39,321 nt of DNA from JALEFZ01 sp039817415 (GCA_039817415.1 JBCBVV010000059.1:1-39321); one strand, 5' to 3'. Numbered from the stretch's first letter, positions 25,771 to 33,983 are shown. Program-made: numbers and translations. The notes: generated from the letters alone by a model not told the origin.

Positions 25771-26238
25771 TCAGATGCTTAAGTCTAGCATCATTTGGAC
25801 ATTACATCTTTCATAAGGGGTCGGAAAATCCTCCACATCTACAAACCCCAGCTTTCGGTATAAACTCAAGGCTGGGGTAAGTTTACTATTGGTTTCGAGG
25901 TACACTTTCTTCCCCCCTAGTTCCTTGGCCTTTTCAATCACTGCCATCCCTAGTTTGTAGCCAATCCCATGTCCTTGAGCGTTTTCGTCAACTCCCATTT
26001 TAGCCAACTCATATTGGTCATCGCTCATCTTAATCAAGGCGCAGGTACCTACGATCTTTCCGCCTAATTCTGCGAGGACAATGGCTCCACCAGGATTCAG
26101 AATCTTCTCCTCTGGATGATCTAAAGCCTGGTAATCAGCCTCCTCCATAACGAAAAATTTACTTATCCATGCCTCATTGATGCGCTTAAACTCGGCCTGG
26201 TACTGACCTTCGTAGGGAATAATGTTGACAGATGACAT
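25771..26238 (-). CDS. GNAT-family N-acetyltransferase
   Basis: A 155-residue acetyl-CoA-dependent transferase. Strand 4/helix 3 with the acetyl-CoA pyrophosphate loop is VDENAQGHGIGYKLGMAVIE (the R/Q-x-x-G-x-G/A motif appears as QGHGIG). It is preceded by VGTCALIKM and YELAKMG, and followed by YLETNSKLTPALSLYRKLGF, all typical of GNATs. Acceptor unknown. It is monocistronic and convergent with the preceding barrel gene. Confidence 0.9.
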   Translation of the reverse strand: MSSVNIIPYEGQYQAEFKRINEAWISKFFVMEEADYQALDHPEEKILNPGGAIVLAELGGKIVGTCALIKMSDDQYELAKMGVDENAQGHGIGYKLGMAVIEKAKELGGKKVYLETNSKLTPALSLYRKLGFVDVEDFPTPYERCNVQMMLDLSI

Positions 26239-26386
26239 AGCAAATGGTTTGTCAGAAATTACGTGAATATGCCGTATAAAGGCAAGGTGTGGTTGATCCT
26301 GCTTTTCCTTCCTTTCATCAAAATAAGTATCTTACCTAACCGACACAGAAGCTAAGCTCTTAGTTCTACACACAACACGATCCTTA

Positions 26387-26965
26387 ATGAACCACGACCT
26401 CATCAACCAATACAGGCTTGACATAGCCGTGAAGGCAAAGCATGGAATTGACTTTATTGCCTCAGCTACAATTATATGGATAGCTATTACCTTCGTTTGG
26501 ACCCTACCCTATTCGGCCTATGACCGATCGGTATTGAGTTTTATTGCTGGAGGACCTATGATCCCACTTGCCCTGTTGTTCTCTCGGATATTTAAAACTC
26601 GATGGAACAATCCCGAAAATCCCATCGCCTCTTTAGGGGTTTGGCTTAACGTAGCCCAGCTATTTTATTTCCCCATTTTGGTCTTTATGCTGATCAAGTT
26701 TCCTGATCATTTCATCATGACATATGTGATCATCACAGGAGCTCACTTTTTCCCATATGGATGGTTTTACAAAGAGCCTGCCTTTTCCATCATGGCTGCT
26801 GTCATTGCCCTTGGGGGAATGTTCCTTGGACTAACCGTAAGTACAGAACAACTTTTTTTGATCCCGCTTGCCATGACCATCATTTTAGCCATATTATTGG
26901 TTTGGATTTATCTATCATTTAAGCAAAAAGAAGGACTATTAAACACAGCTTCAGAATCCCTTTGA
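26387..26965 (+). CDS. Multi-pass membrane protein of unknown function (DUF7010-like)
   Basis: A 192-residue protein with about six hydrophobic segments (for example FIASATIIWIAITFVWTLPY, MTYVIITGAHFFPYGWFY, TIILAILLVWIYLSF). The HFFPYGWFYKEPAF motif in the middle is conserved-looking, and I associate it with DUF7010-type proteins, tentatively. One base separates its stop from the QorB-like start, so they form an operon. No enzymatic motif is visible. Confidence 0.72.
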   Translation: MNHDLINQYRLDIAVKAKHGIDFIASATIIWIAITFVWTLPYSAYDRSVLSFIAGGPMIPLALLFSRIFKTRWNNPENPIASLGVWLNVAQLFYFPILVFMLIKFPDHFIMTYVIITGAHFFPYGWFYKEPAFSIMAAVIALGGMFLGLTVSTEQLFLIPLAMTIILAILLVWIYLSFKQKEGLLNTASESL

Positions 26966-26966
26966 T

Positions 26967-27821
26967 ATGGAAAAAATAGGCGTAACAGCAGCTAGCGGTC
27001 AGTTAGGAGCAGCCATCGTAAAAGAACTGATCAAACAGATAGGAAAGGAACAGGTGGTTGGCATAGCACGCACACCAGAAAAAGCAGCTCATTTGGGTGT
27101 TGAGGTGAGAAAAGGAGATTATTCCAGAAGGGATGATTTTGAAACCGCTCTTGCGGGCTTAGATAAGGTTCTGATCGTTTCAGGCAATACAAAGCCGAAG
27201 GACCGCATTCCCCAGCATCGAAATATCATCCAGGCAGCGGTGTCGCAAGGCCTATCCAAAATTGTATATACCAGTATTTTGGGAAACCCAAATGAAAGTG
27301 AATTTAGTCCTATTATTTCCTCCAATAGACAAACAGAAGAAGACGTTAGAAATTCGGGTATAGCATGGTCAATTGGCCGAAACAGCATCTACATTGAGCC
27401 TGATCTCGAGTATATTAGCCATTACAAAAAGGCTGGGGAAATCGCCAATTCCGCAGGGGAAGGCAGGACCACCTATATTTCCAGACCAGAACTCGCGCTG
27501 GCGTATGCTCATATGTTGCTGGAAGATAAGCACAATGGGCAAACCTATAATTTGGCAGGCCATCCCATCACTCAATCAGAACTAGTTGAGGTCCTAAATC
27601 AAGTTTATGGAACGACACTCATCTATCGCCCCATGTCCGTAGCAGCTTATTATGAAGAGAGAAAAGCAGAACTAGGCCCCTTCCTCGGTACCGTAATTGG
27701 TGGGATTTATGAAGGGATCAGCAAGGGAGCGATGGACGTACCCTCTGATTTTGAAAAGGCTACAGGCCGACCTCCTTTGACGGCCTTGGAAATGGCAAGA
27801 GACTACCTTTCAGATAGTTAG
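26967..27821 (+). CDS. NmrA-like SDR NAD(P)H oxidoreductase (QorB/YtfG type)
   Basis: A 284-residue atypical short-chain dehydrogenase. The nucleotide-binding motif is TAASGQLGAAIVKELI (about 7-22), then VVGIARTPEKAAHLGVEVRKGDY, matching quinone oxidoreductase 2 (QorB), which reduces quinones with NADPH. The tail ends with ATGRPPLTALEMARDYL, typical of QorB and related regulators. The lack of a YxxxK pair agrees with the NmrA-like group. It is coupled to the upstream membrane protein. Downstream, the remnant of a glycerophosphodiesterase begins almost at once. Confidence 0.87.
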   Translation: MEKIGVTAASGQLGAAIVKELIKQIGKEQVVGIARTPEKAAHLGVEVRKGDYSRRDDFETALAGLDKVLIVSGNTKPKDRIPQHRNIIQAAVSQGLSKIVYTSILGNPNESEFSPIISSNRQTEEDVRNSGIAWSIGRNSIYIEPDLEYISHYKKAGEIANSAGEGRTTYISRPELALAYAHMLLEDKHNGQTYNLAGHPITQSELVEVLNQVYGTTLIYRPMSVAAYYEERKAELGPFLGTVIGGIYEGISKGAMDVPSDFEKATGRPPLTALEMARDYLSDS

Positions 27822-27826
27822 CCTAA

Positions 27827-28267
27827 ACTAACATAAGCTCTTCGCATGCTTTATTAAATCCAGAAGTCTTTCTGATCAAAGGTGCTAAACCTAGATCAGT
27901 AGTTGAAAAAGAATTTGGAGAATACCTTGACAAGGTATACTTCATGCCCATTATCCGTCTTCCCCATCCTAAGGCAGATTCAGTTATCCAAGATTACCTA
28001 GATCATCGTTTGCCTATCGCCTTTGAATTTACTGTCCCATCAGACACCATCTCCACCATCAATATGTTCAAGCACATTCGTGAGGCTGGAGCCGGAGTTT
28101 GGGTTAATTCCTTGTGGAAACACCACTGTGCAGGACATGATGACCGCAAAGCAGCATTAGATTCCACTACTTATGACTGGTTTGTGGAAAGAAACATTGA
28201 CATGATCCAAACTGATAGGCCTGCCCTTCTCATTTCATATTTACAAGCAAAAGACCTTCATCCATGA
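27827..28267 (+). pseudogene. 5'-truncated glycerophosphodiester phosphodiesterase remnant
   Basis: The frame is open from just after a TAA at 27824 to 28267. Its translation aligns along its length with the C-terminal ~135 residues of the intact gene that follows: FLIKGAKPRSVVEKEFGEYL against AIFKGNDPLDVMRERYGNLL, then VYFMP against IVYMP, LWKHHCAGHDD against LWDELCAGHTD, and MIQTDRPALLISYL against IMTDRPAELMEYL. The catalytic N-terminal half (HRG, ExD, H) is absent, and the first ATG is at 27944. Its stop overlaps the intact gene's ATG (ATGA at 28264-28267), so it was probably an upstream tandem copy in the same operon. It cannot be an active phosphodiesterase; a short product from 27944 (107 residues) might still be made. 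Confidence 0.85.
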
Positions 28268-29214
28268 AAAAGCTTATTTATATTCTTTCTATGGCCATCC
28301 TAATTGTGGGCTGTAGAGCAAATCAAGAAAATCCAACCTCCGATCCCAAAGAGTCTACTGAGGTAATAGAAACAAATAGTGCATCAAAAGTACTGGAACA
28401 CCTTAAAAATCCATCCAAAGATTTTGTTCTAGCTGTTTCACATAGAGGAGACTGGCGATATGCACCAGAGAACTCCCTCATGGCTGTTCAGAGATGTATA
28501 GACCTAGGAATTGATGTCGTAGAAATAGATGTCCGACTTACCAAGGATGGGCACCTAGTAGCTATGCACGATAAGACCCTTGACAGAACAACTAACGGTA
28601 AGGGACTTCTTTCTGAAATGACTTTGGAGGAAGTAAAAAAGCTAAGGCTTAAAAATACTTGCGGTGTAAGACACTCCCGCCAACAGGTTCCCACCATGGA
28701 AGAGATTATGCTTCTTGCTAAAGACAAAATCATGGTAAACCTTGATAAAACAGAAGGAGAAACCGTCAGAGAAGCCTTTGAGATTCTGAAAAAAACCGGA
28801 ACAGTTCAACAAGCCATCTTCAAAGGAAATGACCCATTGGACGTCATGCGTGAACGCTACGGTAACCTATTAGACTCCATCGTCTATATGCCAAAAATCT
28901 GGTACGATACCCCCGATAAAAAGGCATACCTAAAAGCCTATAATGAAGAGTTGCATCCAGTAGCTTATGAAATGCTATTCGATACAGAGGAAAATCCTGT
29001 TTATGGAGAAATTAAAAATATGAATCAGGAAGAGATTACGGTCCTGGCGATTGCTCTTTGGGATGAGCTTTGTGCTGGACATACAGACGAGCTTGCCATG
29101 CTTGAAGGGCCTGATGAAGCCTGGGGCTGGCTGATAGACCATGGAGCCAACGCTATCATGACAGACAGACCTGCTGAACTCATGGAATATCTAAAGAAAA
29201 GAAAGTTGAGATAG
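28264..29214 (+). CDS. Glycerophosphodiester phosphodiesterase family lipoprotein
   Basis: Hydrolyses glycerophosphodiesters (or related phosphodiesters) to glycerol-3-phosphate and an alcohol, using Ca2+ or Mg2+. Length 316 residues with a lipoprotein signal (LIVGC, Cys17). Catalytic and metal residues are all present: His60-Arg61 (SHRGDWRYAPENS), Glu87 and Asp89 (VEIDVRLT), and His102 (MHDKTLDRTTNG). The TIM-barrel C-terminus ends with IMTDRPAELMEYL. It is periplasmic or surface-anchored. It overlaps by 4 bp a broken paralogue upstream. A 13-bp hairpin follows (29254-29283). Confidence 0.93.
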   Translation: MKKLIYILSMAILIVGCRANQENPTSDPKESTEVIETNSASKVLEHLKNPSKDFVLAVSHRGDWRYAPENSLMAVQRCIDLGIDVVEIDVRLTKDGHLVAMHDKTLDRTTNGKGLLSEMTLEEVKKLRLKNTCGVRHSRQQVPTMEEIMLLAKDKIMVNLDKTEGETVREAFEILKKTGTVQQAIFKGNDPLDVMRERYGNLLDSIVYMPKIWYDTPDKKAYLKAYNEELHPVAYEMLFDTEENPVYGEIKNMNQEEITVLAIALWDELCAGHTDELAMLEGPDEAWGWLIDHGANAIMTDRPAELMEYLKKRKLR

Positions 29215-29253
29215 TTTTAGGATCAGGGAAACCTGATACAGTGTTTGGTTCAT

Positions 29254-29283
29254 AATAGCAGCAAACTAACGTTTGCTGCTATT
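29254..29283. terminator. Hairpin between the phosphodiesterase and SlyD-like genes
   Basis: A 13-bp perfect stem AATAGCAGCAAAC / GTTTGCTGCTATT with loop TAAC, placed between convergent genes. T-runs are weak on both sides, but position and stem strength favour a bidirectional terminator. Confidence 0.7.
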
Positions 29284-29299
29284 TGATTGAGTCTTGTTA

Positions 29300-29785
29300 T
29301 TAGTGTTGATGTCCACCTGGACCATGAGGATGACCATGATCAATTTCTTCTGCAGTAGCCTCACGAATATCTACGACCTCTACATCGAAGAAAAGCTGCT
29401 GACCAGCTAGAGGGTGATTTAGATCAAGGGTAACATTTTCCCCTTCGATAGCTGTAACACTCGCAATATGATTGTGTCCAGTATCAGTGCTGATTTGAAC
29501 CTGCATGCCAACTTTCAGTTCCTCATCTCCCTGAAAGCCGCTTTTATTTACCACTTTAATCAGTTCTTGGTTAACTTCTCCGTAAGCATCTTTGGCTTCG
29601 ACCACTGCTTGAAATTTTTCACCCTTTTCCTTACCTGTCAAGTCTTTTTCAAGTCCTGGAATCAAGGCACCTACTCCGTGCATATAAACAAGTGGCTCTC
29701 TCCCTTCAGATGTGTCCAAAATTTGCCCCGCAGCGTTCTTTAACGTGTAATTCAGTGATACCACTGTTTTCTCTGCAATTTTCAT
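29300..29785 (-). CDS. slyD: SlyD-like FKBP-type peptidyl-prolyl isomerase
   Basis: Cytoplasmic prolyl isomerase and chaperone of 161 residues. The FKBP core (VVSLNYTLKNAAGQILDTSE, LIPGLEKDLTGKEKGEKF, AYGEVNQELIKVV) encloses an insert-in-flap domain, followed by NVTLDLNHPLAGQQLFFDVE, the SlyD signature. The C-terminus is His-rich (HGHPHGPGGHQH), as in nickel-binding SlyD proteins. That tail could bind Ni2+ or Zn2+, though no hydrogenase or urease genes are in the window. Confidence 0.93.
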   Translation of the reverse strand: MKIAEKTVVSLNYTLKNAAGQILDTSEGREPLVYMHGVGALIPGLEKDLTGKEKGEKFQAVVEAKDAYGEVNQELIKVVNKSGFQGDEELKVGMQVQISTDTGHNHIASVTAIEGENVTLDLNHPLAGQQLFFDVEVVDIREATAEEIDHGHPHGPGGHQH

Positions 29786-30056
29786 TTCGTTTCTTTTGCC
29801 GCAAGGTAAGACAAATTATCGAGAATAAAGCCCCGTTTGGGCCTTTCCAAAAAATCAATCTCAAGGGACTATCATCCTTACCACCCAAAACATAAAACAC
29901 TCATTATCAAACATTTGAATCTATTAAATTTCCAATTATACTTTCTTGACTCTTCCGCAAAATAAAGTTCAAAATATCTACGCCTTTAATTCTCTTATTT
30001 CAGCCTATCATATTCCCGTCTACAATCCTATTTCCACCACCATTTATCCAGAAATT

Positions 30057-30560
30057 ATGGGGCTATTTGATTTTTTTAAGGGGAAAAAGAAGGGAGAAAA
30101 GACCCAAACAGTGAGTTTTACCTCTCCCAATAGTGAGGGGGACAAAGGGCTAGCCTCAGATACTCTCATCGAGATACGTGATCACATACTAGCTATCGTC
30201 TCAACGGATGACGAGTCCACAGCCTTTAATGCCGCATCTGGCTTGATGCTAAAGGGACAATACCAAGCAGCTGTGGAAACATATGGACGCTTAGCCGAGA
30301 AATTTCCCAATGAAAAAGGCACTTGCGAAAGCCAGATTGGAGCGGGTAAATTTTTCCTGGGTCAATATGAAGAGGCGATAGCACATTACCTGAAAGCCAT
30401 AGACTTCGGAATGGAAAAGGACCTTATGGATGATAACATCTGGGAGGTTTGTGAAACCCTTTATAAAAAGCAGAGAAACAAAGCCCATATCCAGCGCTAC
30501 TTGGAATGGATGCCAGATGGAGACTATGCAAAAAAAGCAAGGAAACTCCTTTCCAAATAA
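30057..30560 (+). CDS. Small tetratricopeptide-repeat protein
   Basis: From the ATG at 30057 it has 167 residues; the N-terminus MGLFDFFKGKKKGEK is typical of short cytoplasmic proteins. An in-frame TTG at 29946 would add 37 unlike residues. TPR-like helices cover about 60-150 (AASGLMLKGQYQAAVETYGR, AGKFFLGQYEEAIAHYLKAI). No signal peptide. Likely a protein-interaction scaffold. A weak promoter (TTG at 29915, TACTTTCT near 29939) would leave a long leader. Partner unknown. Confidence 0.75.
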   Translation: MGLFDFFKGKKKGEKTQTVSFTSPNSEGDKGLASDTLIEIRDHILAIVSTDDESTAFNAASGLMLKGQYQAAVETYGRLAEKFPNEKGTCESQIGAGKFFLGQYEEAIAHYLKAIDFGMEKDLMDDNIWEVCETLYKKQRNKAHIQRYLEWMPDGDYAKKARKLLSK

Positions 30561-30587
30561 AAGTTTTTGACATGCACAAAGGAGGCG

Positions 30588-30618
30588 TTGATTTCGACGT
30601 CTCCACCCCCTACATTTG
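30588..30618 (+). promoter_or_regulatory. Bacteroidota-type promoter of the alpha/beta hydrolase gene
   Basis: TTG (30588-30590), 20 bp, then TACATTTG (30611-30618), an exact match to the -33/-7 consensus. The start codon at 30637 is 18 bp past the -7 box. The spacer and flank (30599-30620) match the fkbM promoter (37483-37504) at 20 of 22 positions. Confidence 0.75.
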
Positions 30619-30636
30619 CCATCATAAGGTGGTATT

Positions 30637-31452
30637 ATGCAAAAACAATTGATCGGTCTGACAGCCAAACTTTTCCCCAACTTCTTCATCAAAAAGGCCA
30701 TTCAAGGCCTGACAACTCCTAAGATTTATGAGATGCGAGACAGTGAAAAGGAGCTTCTGGCATCAGCTGAGCAAGGAAAGGAGGAGATTGAAGGCTTTCA
30801 AATCCAAACCTACAACTGGCCGGGCGAGGGGAAAAAGATTCTCATGATCCACGGTTGGGAGGGACAGGCTGGAAATTTTGCCTTCATCGTAGACAGGCTT
30901 TTGCCGCAGGGCTATAACCTATTTTCCTTTGATGGCCCTGCCCATGGGAATTCCTCCAAAGGTCCAACTTCCCCTTTTCATTTCTCTCAAGTGGTAGCTG
31001 AGATGATTAGAAGAGTGGAGCCCGATTATTTGATCACGCACTCTTTTGGGGGAGTAGCAACTGTATTCGCCCTTAGCCAAAATCCTGACATTGAAATAGA
31101 AAAGTGCCTCCTGTACTCGGTACCAGATAGATTCAAAGATAGAATTCACGACATCGCCACCATGGTGGGACTACCAGAAAGTGTAGAAGCCAAGTTGATG
31201 GTAGAAGTCGCCAATATTTGGGGAATGGATCCTGAATCTCAAAATGTAAGTGATCTTGTCGCTAAGACAAACGTTAAGAAGGCTATGATCATCGCCGATC
31301 GAGGAGACAAAATCACCAAATTTGCTTATTCTGAGAATGTCGCCAAGAAATGGCCCATCGCTCAGTTTGAGGCCGTGGAAGGAACTGGTCACTTTAGAAT
31401 CCTGAAGACAGAATTTGTTCTGGAAAAAATGGAAGCCTTTATCAATGGATAA
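30637..31452 (+). CDS. Alpha/beta hydrolase
   Basis: A 271-residue cytoplasmic hydrolase. The oxyanion motif HGWEGQAGN starts at His72; the nucleophile is Ser136 in THSFGGVA (family GxSxG read as H-S-F-G-G, so the first Gly is replaced by His); the acid is probably Asp224 (DRGDK) and the base His252 (GTGHFRIL). The family includes esterases, thioesterases and lipases, and the substrate cannot be read. It has its own promoter. The His in place of the first Gly of the nucleophile elbow is worth noting but occurs in some subfamilies. Confidence 0.88.
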   Translation: MQKQLIGLTAKLFPNFFIKKAIQGLTTPKIYEMRDSEKELLASAEQGKEEIEGFQIQTYNWPGEGKKILMIHGWEGQAGNFAFIVDRLLPQGYNLFSFDGPAHGNSSKGPTSPFHFSQVVAEMIRRVEPDYLITHSFGGVATVFALSQNPDIEIEKCLLYSVPDRFKDRIHDIATMVGLPESVEAKLMVEVANIWGMDPESQNVSDLVAKTNVKKAMIIADRGDKITKFAYSENVAKKWPIAQFEAVEGTGHFRILKTEFVLEKMEAFING

Positions 31453-31576
31453 AAAATCTCAACCATAATGCTACTCTGTTCTTTCTAGAGCAGGATTTAC
31501 CCGTATTTCTCAAAAAAAAGCTGGATATTCTGTAACACCTCTCTTTCTCCTGTATCAAAGGGGTAAAAGCAAGAAT

Positions 31577-32467
31577 ATGCAGATTCCATTAGCGACAACA
31601 TATACAGAAGACAAAAGCCTTAAGTGGGTTAAGGGAGCCTTAGCAGGAGACAGAGCCTCTTTGGAACAACTCATCCAAGAGCACCAACCCTTTATTTACA
31701 ATGTGGCTTGGAAAATGGCCCATAATAAGGAGGATGCCCTTGATCTGACACAGGAAGTGTTGATCAAGGTTGTAACCAAGCTCTCTCAATTCAAATTCAA
31801 TTCGTCCTTTAGGACATGGCTCTACAGAATCGTAGTCAATGAATTTTTGCAAGCCAGAAGGAGAAATGCAGAAAAGACCTTTTCTACATTCGACGAATAT
31901 GGAGACCGACTGGACGCTATCCCCAACCCAGAATTGACCATAGAGGAGGAAATCAGCCTAAAAGAACTGTCAAGAGAAATGCAAATTTCCTGTATGTCAG
32001 GTATGTTGATGTGCCTTACCCGAGAACAGCGGTTGATTTACATCCTAGGAGACACCTTTGGAATAGACCACAAAATGGGCGCTGATATTTTCGAGATCAG
32101 TAAGGAAAACTTTCGAGTAAAATTGCATCGAGCCAGAAAGGACCTTTATAACTTCATGAACAACAAGTGCGGTTTGGTCAACAAGTCCAATCCTTGTCGT
32201 TGCCCCAAAAAAGCCAAGGTCATGGCACAACAGGGCTATCTCGACCCTAACCGTATGCAATTTAACCTTACTCACAAGCATAGAATTGCAGATTACGCCC
32301 AAGAGCATCATAGAGATCTGATGGATATGATGATCGACAAATACACCAAGCTATTCCGGGACCATCATGTACAACGTGAGTTTGATCAAAAGACATTTAT
32401 TGCCTCGATGCTGGAAGATGATGACTTCATGAGTTTCTTTGAATCAGAGCCCTCCAGAGAGGATTAA
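31577..32467 (+). CDS. ECF-type sigma-70 factor with Cys-containing C-terminal extension
   Basis: A 296-residue sigma factor, much longer than usual ECF factors (~190). Region 2 (about 25-100): AWKMAHNKEDALDLTQEVLI, then FNSSFRTWLYRIVVNEFLQA. Region 4 (about 135-195): MCLTREQRLIYILGDTFGID, then ISKENFRVKLHRARKDLYNF. It continues for about 100 residues beginning with Cys198, Cys207 and Cys209 (NPCRCPKK), a possible metal or redox site, then a helical, acidic tail. No anti-sigma gene is adjacent, so the tail may be the regulator. SnoaL-like and START-like genes follow on the same strand. Confidence 0.85.
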   Translation: MQIPLATTYTEDKSLKWVKGALAGDRASLEQLIQEHQPFIYNVAWKMAHNKEDALDLTQEVLIKVVTKLSQFKFNSSFRTWLYRIVVNEFLQARRRNAEKTFSTFDEYGDRLDAIPNPELTIEEEISLKELSREMQISCMSGMLMCLTREQRLIYILGDTFGIDHKMGADIFEISKENFRVKLHRARKDLYNFMNNKCGLVNKSNPCRCPKKAKVMAQQGYLDPNRMQFNLTHKHRIADYAQEHHRDLMDMMIDKYTKLFRDHHVQREFDQKTFIASMLEDDDFMSFFESEPSRED

Positions 32468-32580
32468 GTAGGAATTATTCTGATCGGCTGACACAGCCTC
32501 GCAAAGTGGTTTGATCTCAAATCATGAAGGGGAGAGCTATGTCCTATTTATACCGTGTATTACTTTAAATAACTATCAAA

Positions 32581-32940
32581 ATGAACAATGAACAAATTGC
32601 AGCCAGGCTGCACGAACTGGTAAAAGCAGGCGATTATTTCACTGCTTATGATGAACTCTTTGACAACAATGCAGTAGCCATTGAACCACAGTTGGCACAA
32701 ATGGGACTGGGGGAAATCAAAGGACTGGATGCCATCAAAAACAAGGTAGGAAGCCTTGGAGAGGGTATTGAAGCGCTAGTCAGCAGAGAAATGTCGGCGC
32801 CTATCATATCCGCCAATCACATTGCCTTCACCAATATCGTACAAGCCAAGATGAAGGATGGAAGCGATTTCAACCTAAGCGAAATATGCCTGTATGAAGT
32901 AAAGGAAGGAAAAATCATTTCAGAACAATTTTTCTATTAA
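32581..32940 (+). CDS. SnoaL-like (NTF2-fold) protein
   Basis: A 119-residue protein with an NTF2-like pattern: an N-terminal helix (LHELVKAGDYFTAYDELFDN), then VAIEPQ, a helix (IKGLDAIKNKVGSL) and four strands (for example HIAFTNIVQAKMKDG, EICLYEVKEGKIISEQFFY). SnoaL-like proteins act as isomerases, hydrolases or ligand-binding subunits. No catalytic residue can be assigned. It follows an ECF sigma gene by 113 bp and precedes a START-like gene by 36 bp. Confidence 0.82.
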   Translation: MNNEQIAARLHELVKAGDYFTAYDELFDNNAVAIEPQLAQMGLGEIKGLDAIKNKVGSLGEGIEALVSREMSAPIISANHIAFTNIVQAKMKDGSDFNLSEICLYEVKEGKIISEQFFY

Positions 32941-32976
32941 TACACCCGGCTGAATAGGCCAACAATATCTCAAAAC

Positions 32977-33588
32977 ATGAAATTCTTCATCACGATTTTC
33001 CTGCTGGGAGTCATGGGCTTCCAGTTGCAGATGAGCTATGCTCAGGACAAACCTAAAAAATTACATGAGGTAACCGTCAAGGTCAAGATCAATGCACCCG
33101 CTGAAAGGGTGTGGGAAGCGATGGTCCTTGATTACGGCGAAATCTCCAACTTCTCCCCTTATATCTATTCTTCTAACTACGAAAGAGGGTCTTTGAAGGG
33201 AGAATTAGGCGCAGAGCGTACCTGCAGCTTCAATGAGAAAGGTACTCAGTGGGTACACGAACGTATCAAATCCATCGACCATGATAAGATGGTGATGAAA
33301 AACCAACCCATCAATGGGGCGAAAATTCCGATGGACTTTGAAAATACCTTTGCCTATTACAAAGTGTCAGATAATGGTGATGGTACCTCAACGGCCACCT
33401 ATGAACTCTACATTAGAACCAAGCCTGCTTTCATGGGAGCGATAGCGAAGGGAGGCTTTAAGAAGCAGTTGATTGGTACTTTGATCGGGTTGAAGCACTA
33501 TGTTGAGACTGGCGAAACGGTAACACCAATGAATAAGCGATATGACAAGATAAAAATTCAATATCCTACTCCGGAGATCGTAAGATAA
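32977..33588 (+). CDS. Exported SRPBCC (START-like) protein
   Basis: A 203-residue protein with a signal peptide (ending MSYAQ). The mature part opens VTVKVKINAPAERVWEAMVL, the typical START/polyketide-cyclase-like opening, and continues with GELGAERTCSF and FAYYKVSDNGDGTSTATYEL, ending in a helix region (KKQLIGTLIGLKHYVETGE). It probably binds a hydrophobic ligand in the periplasm. It sits 36 bp after the SnoaL-like gene, consistent with one operon. A terminator follows. Confidence 0.85.
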   Translation: MKFFITIFLLGVMGFQLQMSYAQDKPKKLHEVTVKVKINAPAERVWEAMVLDYGEISNFSPYIYSSNYERGSLKGELGAERTCSFNEKGTQWVHERIKSIDHDKMVMKNQPINGAKIPMDFENTFAYYKVSDNGDGTSTATYELYIRTKPAFMGAIAKGGFKKQLIGTLIGLKHYVETGETVTPMNKRYDKIKIQYPTPEIVR

Positions 33589-33611
33589 ATTCAAACGGAT
33601 ACCTTTCATTT

Positions 33612-33641
33612 GCTCTCTTTCCTTAGGGAAAGGGGGCTTTT
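33612..33641 (+). terminator. Intrinsic terminator after the SRPBCC gene
   Basis: An 11-bp stem with two G-T pairs: GCTCTCTTTCC (33612-33622), loop TTAG, GGAAAGGGGGC (33627-33637), then TTTTG. It lies 24 bp after the stop. Confidence 0.75.
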
Positions 33642-33701
33642 GTCATGTATAGAACGTTTGGGTACTTGTGTAAAACAAAAATTCAGCTTTTGGAGTACAT
33701 A

Positions 33702-33732
33702 TTGACGAAGGAATATTTATTTGCTAACTTTG
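33702..33732 (+). promoter_or_regulatory. Bacteroidota-type promoter abutting the nifU-C start
   Basis: TTG (33702-33704), 20 bp, then TAACTTTG (33725-33732), an exact consensus match. The ATG at 33738 is only 5 bp past the -7 box, so the transcription start should fall at or within a few bases of the start codon. Confidence 0.75.
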
Positions 33733-33737
33733 ATTCA

Positions 33738-33983
33738 ATGGACACAAACCTGAAAATTAAAATCGAAGAGGCGCTGGATAGTATAAGAGAATATCTTCAT
33801 ACAGATGGCGGTGATGTCAGAGTACATGACATCAAAGAGGGAGGCATTGTGGAACTGGAACTTTTAGGGAACTGTGTTTCATGTAGCATGAGTCATCTAA
33901 CTATGAAAGCTGGAATTGAACAAGTGATCTTTCGCGTTGCACCAGAAATAAAAAAGGTGGTTGCCATCAACGAGGCATCATAA
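33738..33983 (+). CDS. nfuA: NifU C-terminal domain protein (Fe-S scaffold/carrier)
   Basis: A 81-residue single-domain NifU-C protein that holds and transfers Fe-S clusters as a dimer. It contains LHTDGGDVRVHDI (20-32) and the cluster-binding CxxC at Cys46 and Cys49 (GNCVSCSMS), then LTMKAGIEQVI. I choose the ATG at 33738 and not the upstream in-frame ATG at 33645: the promoter lies within that extension and the homologous domain starts at 33738. nfuA is used loosely, since the N-terminal domain of E. coli NfuA is absent. A terminator follows at 34008. Confidence 0.9.
   Translation: MDTNLKIKIEEALDSIREYLHTDGGDVRVHDIKEGGIVELELLGNCVSCSMSHLTMKAGIEQVIFRVAPEIKKVVAINEAS

Noticed and set aside
31470..31500. 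Possible terminator after the hydrolase gene (CTCT...AGAG)
   Set aside because: The stem is only 4 bp with a mismatch and has no T-run.
33645..33737. Upstream ATG for the NifU-C gene
   Set aside because: A consensus promoter lies within the extension, and homology starts at 33738.
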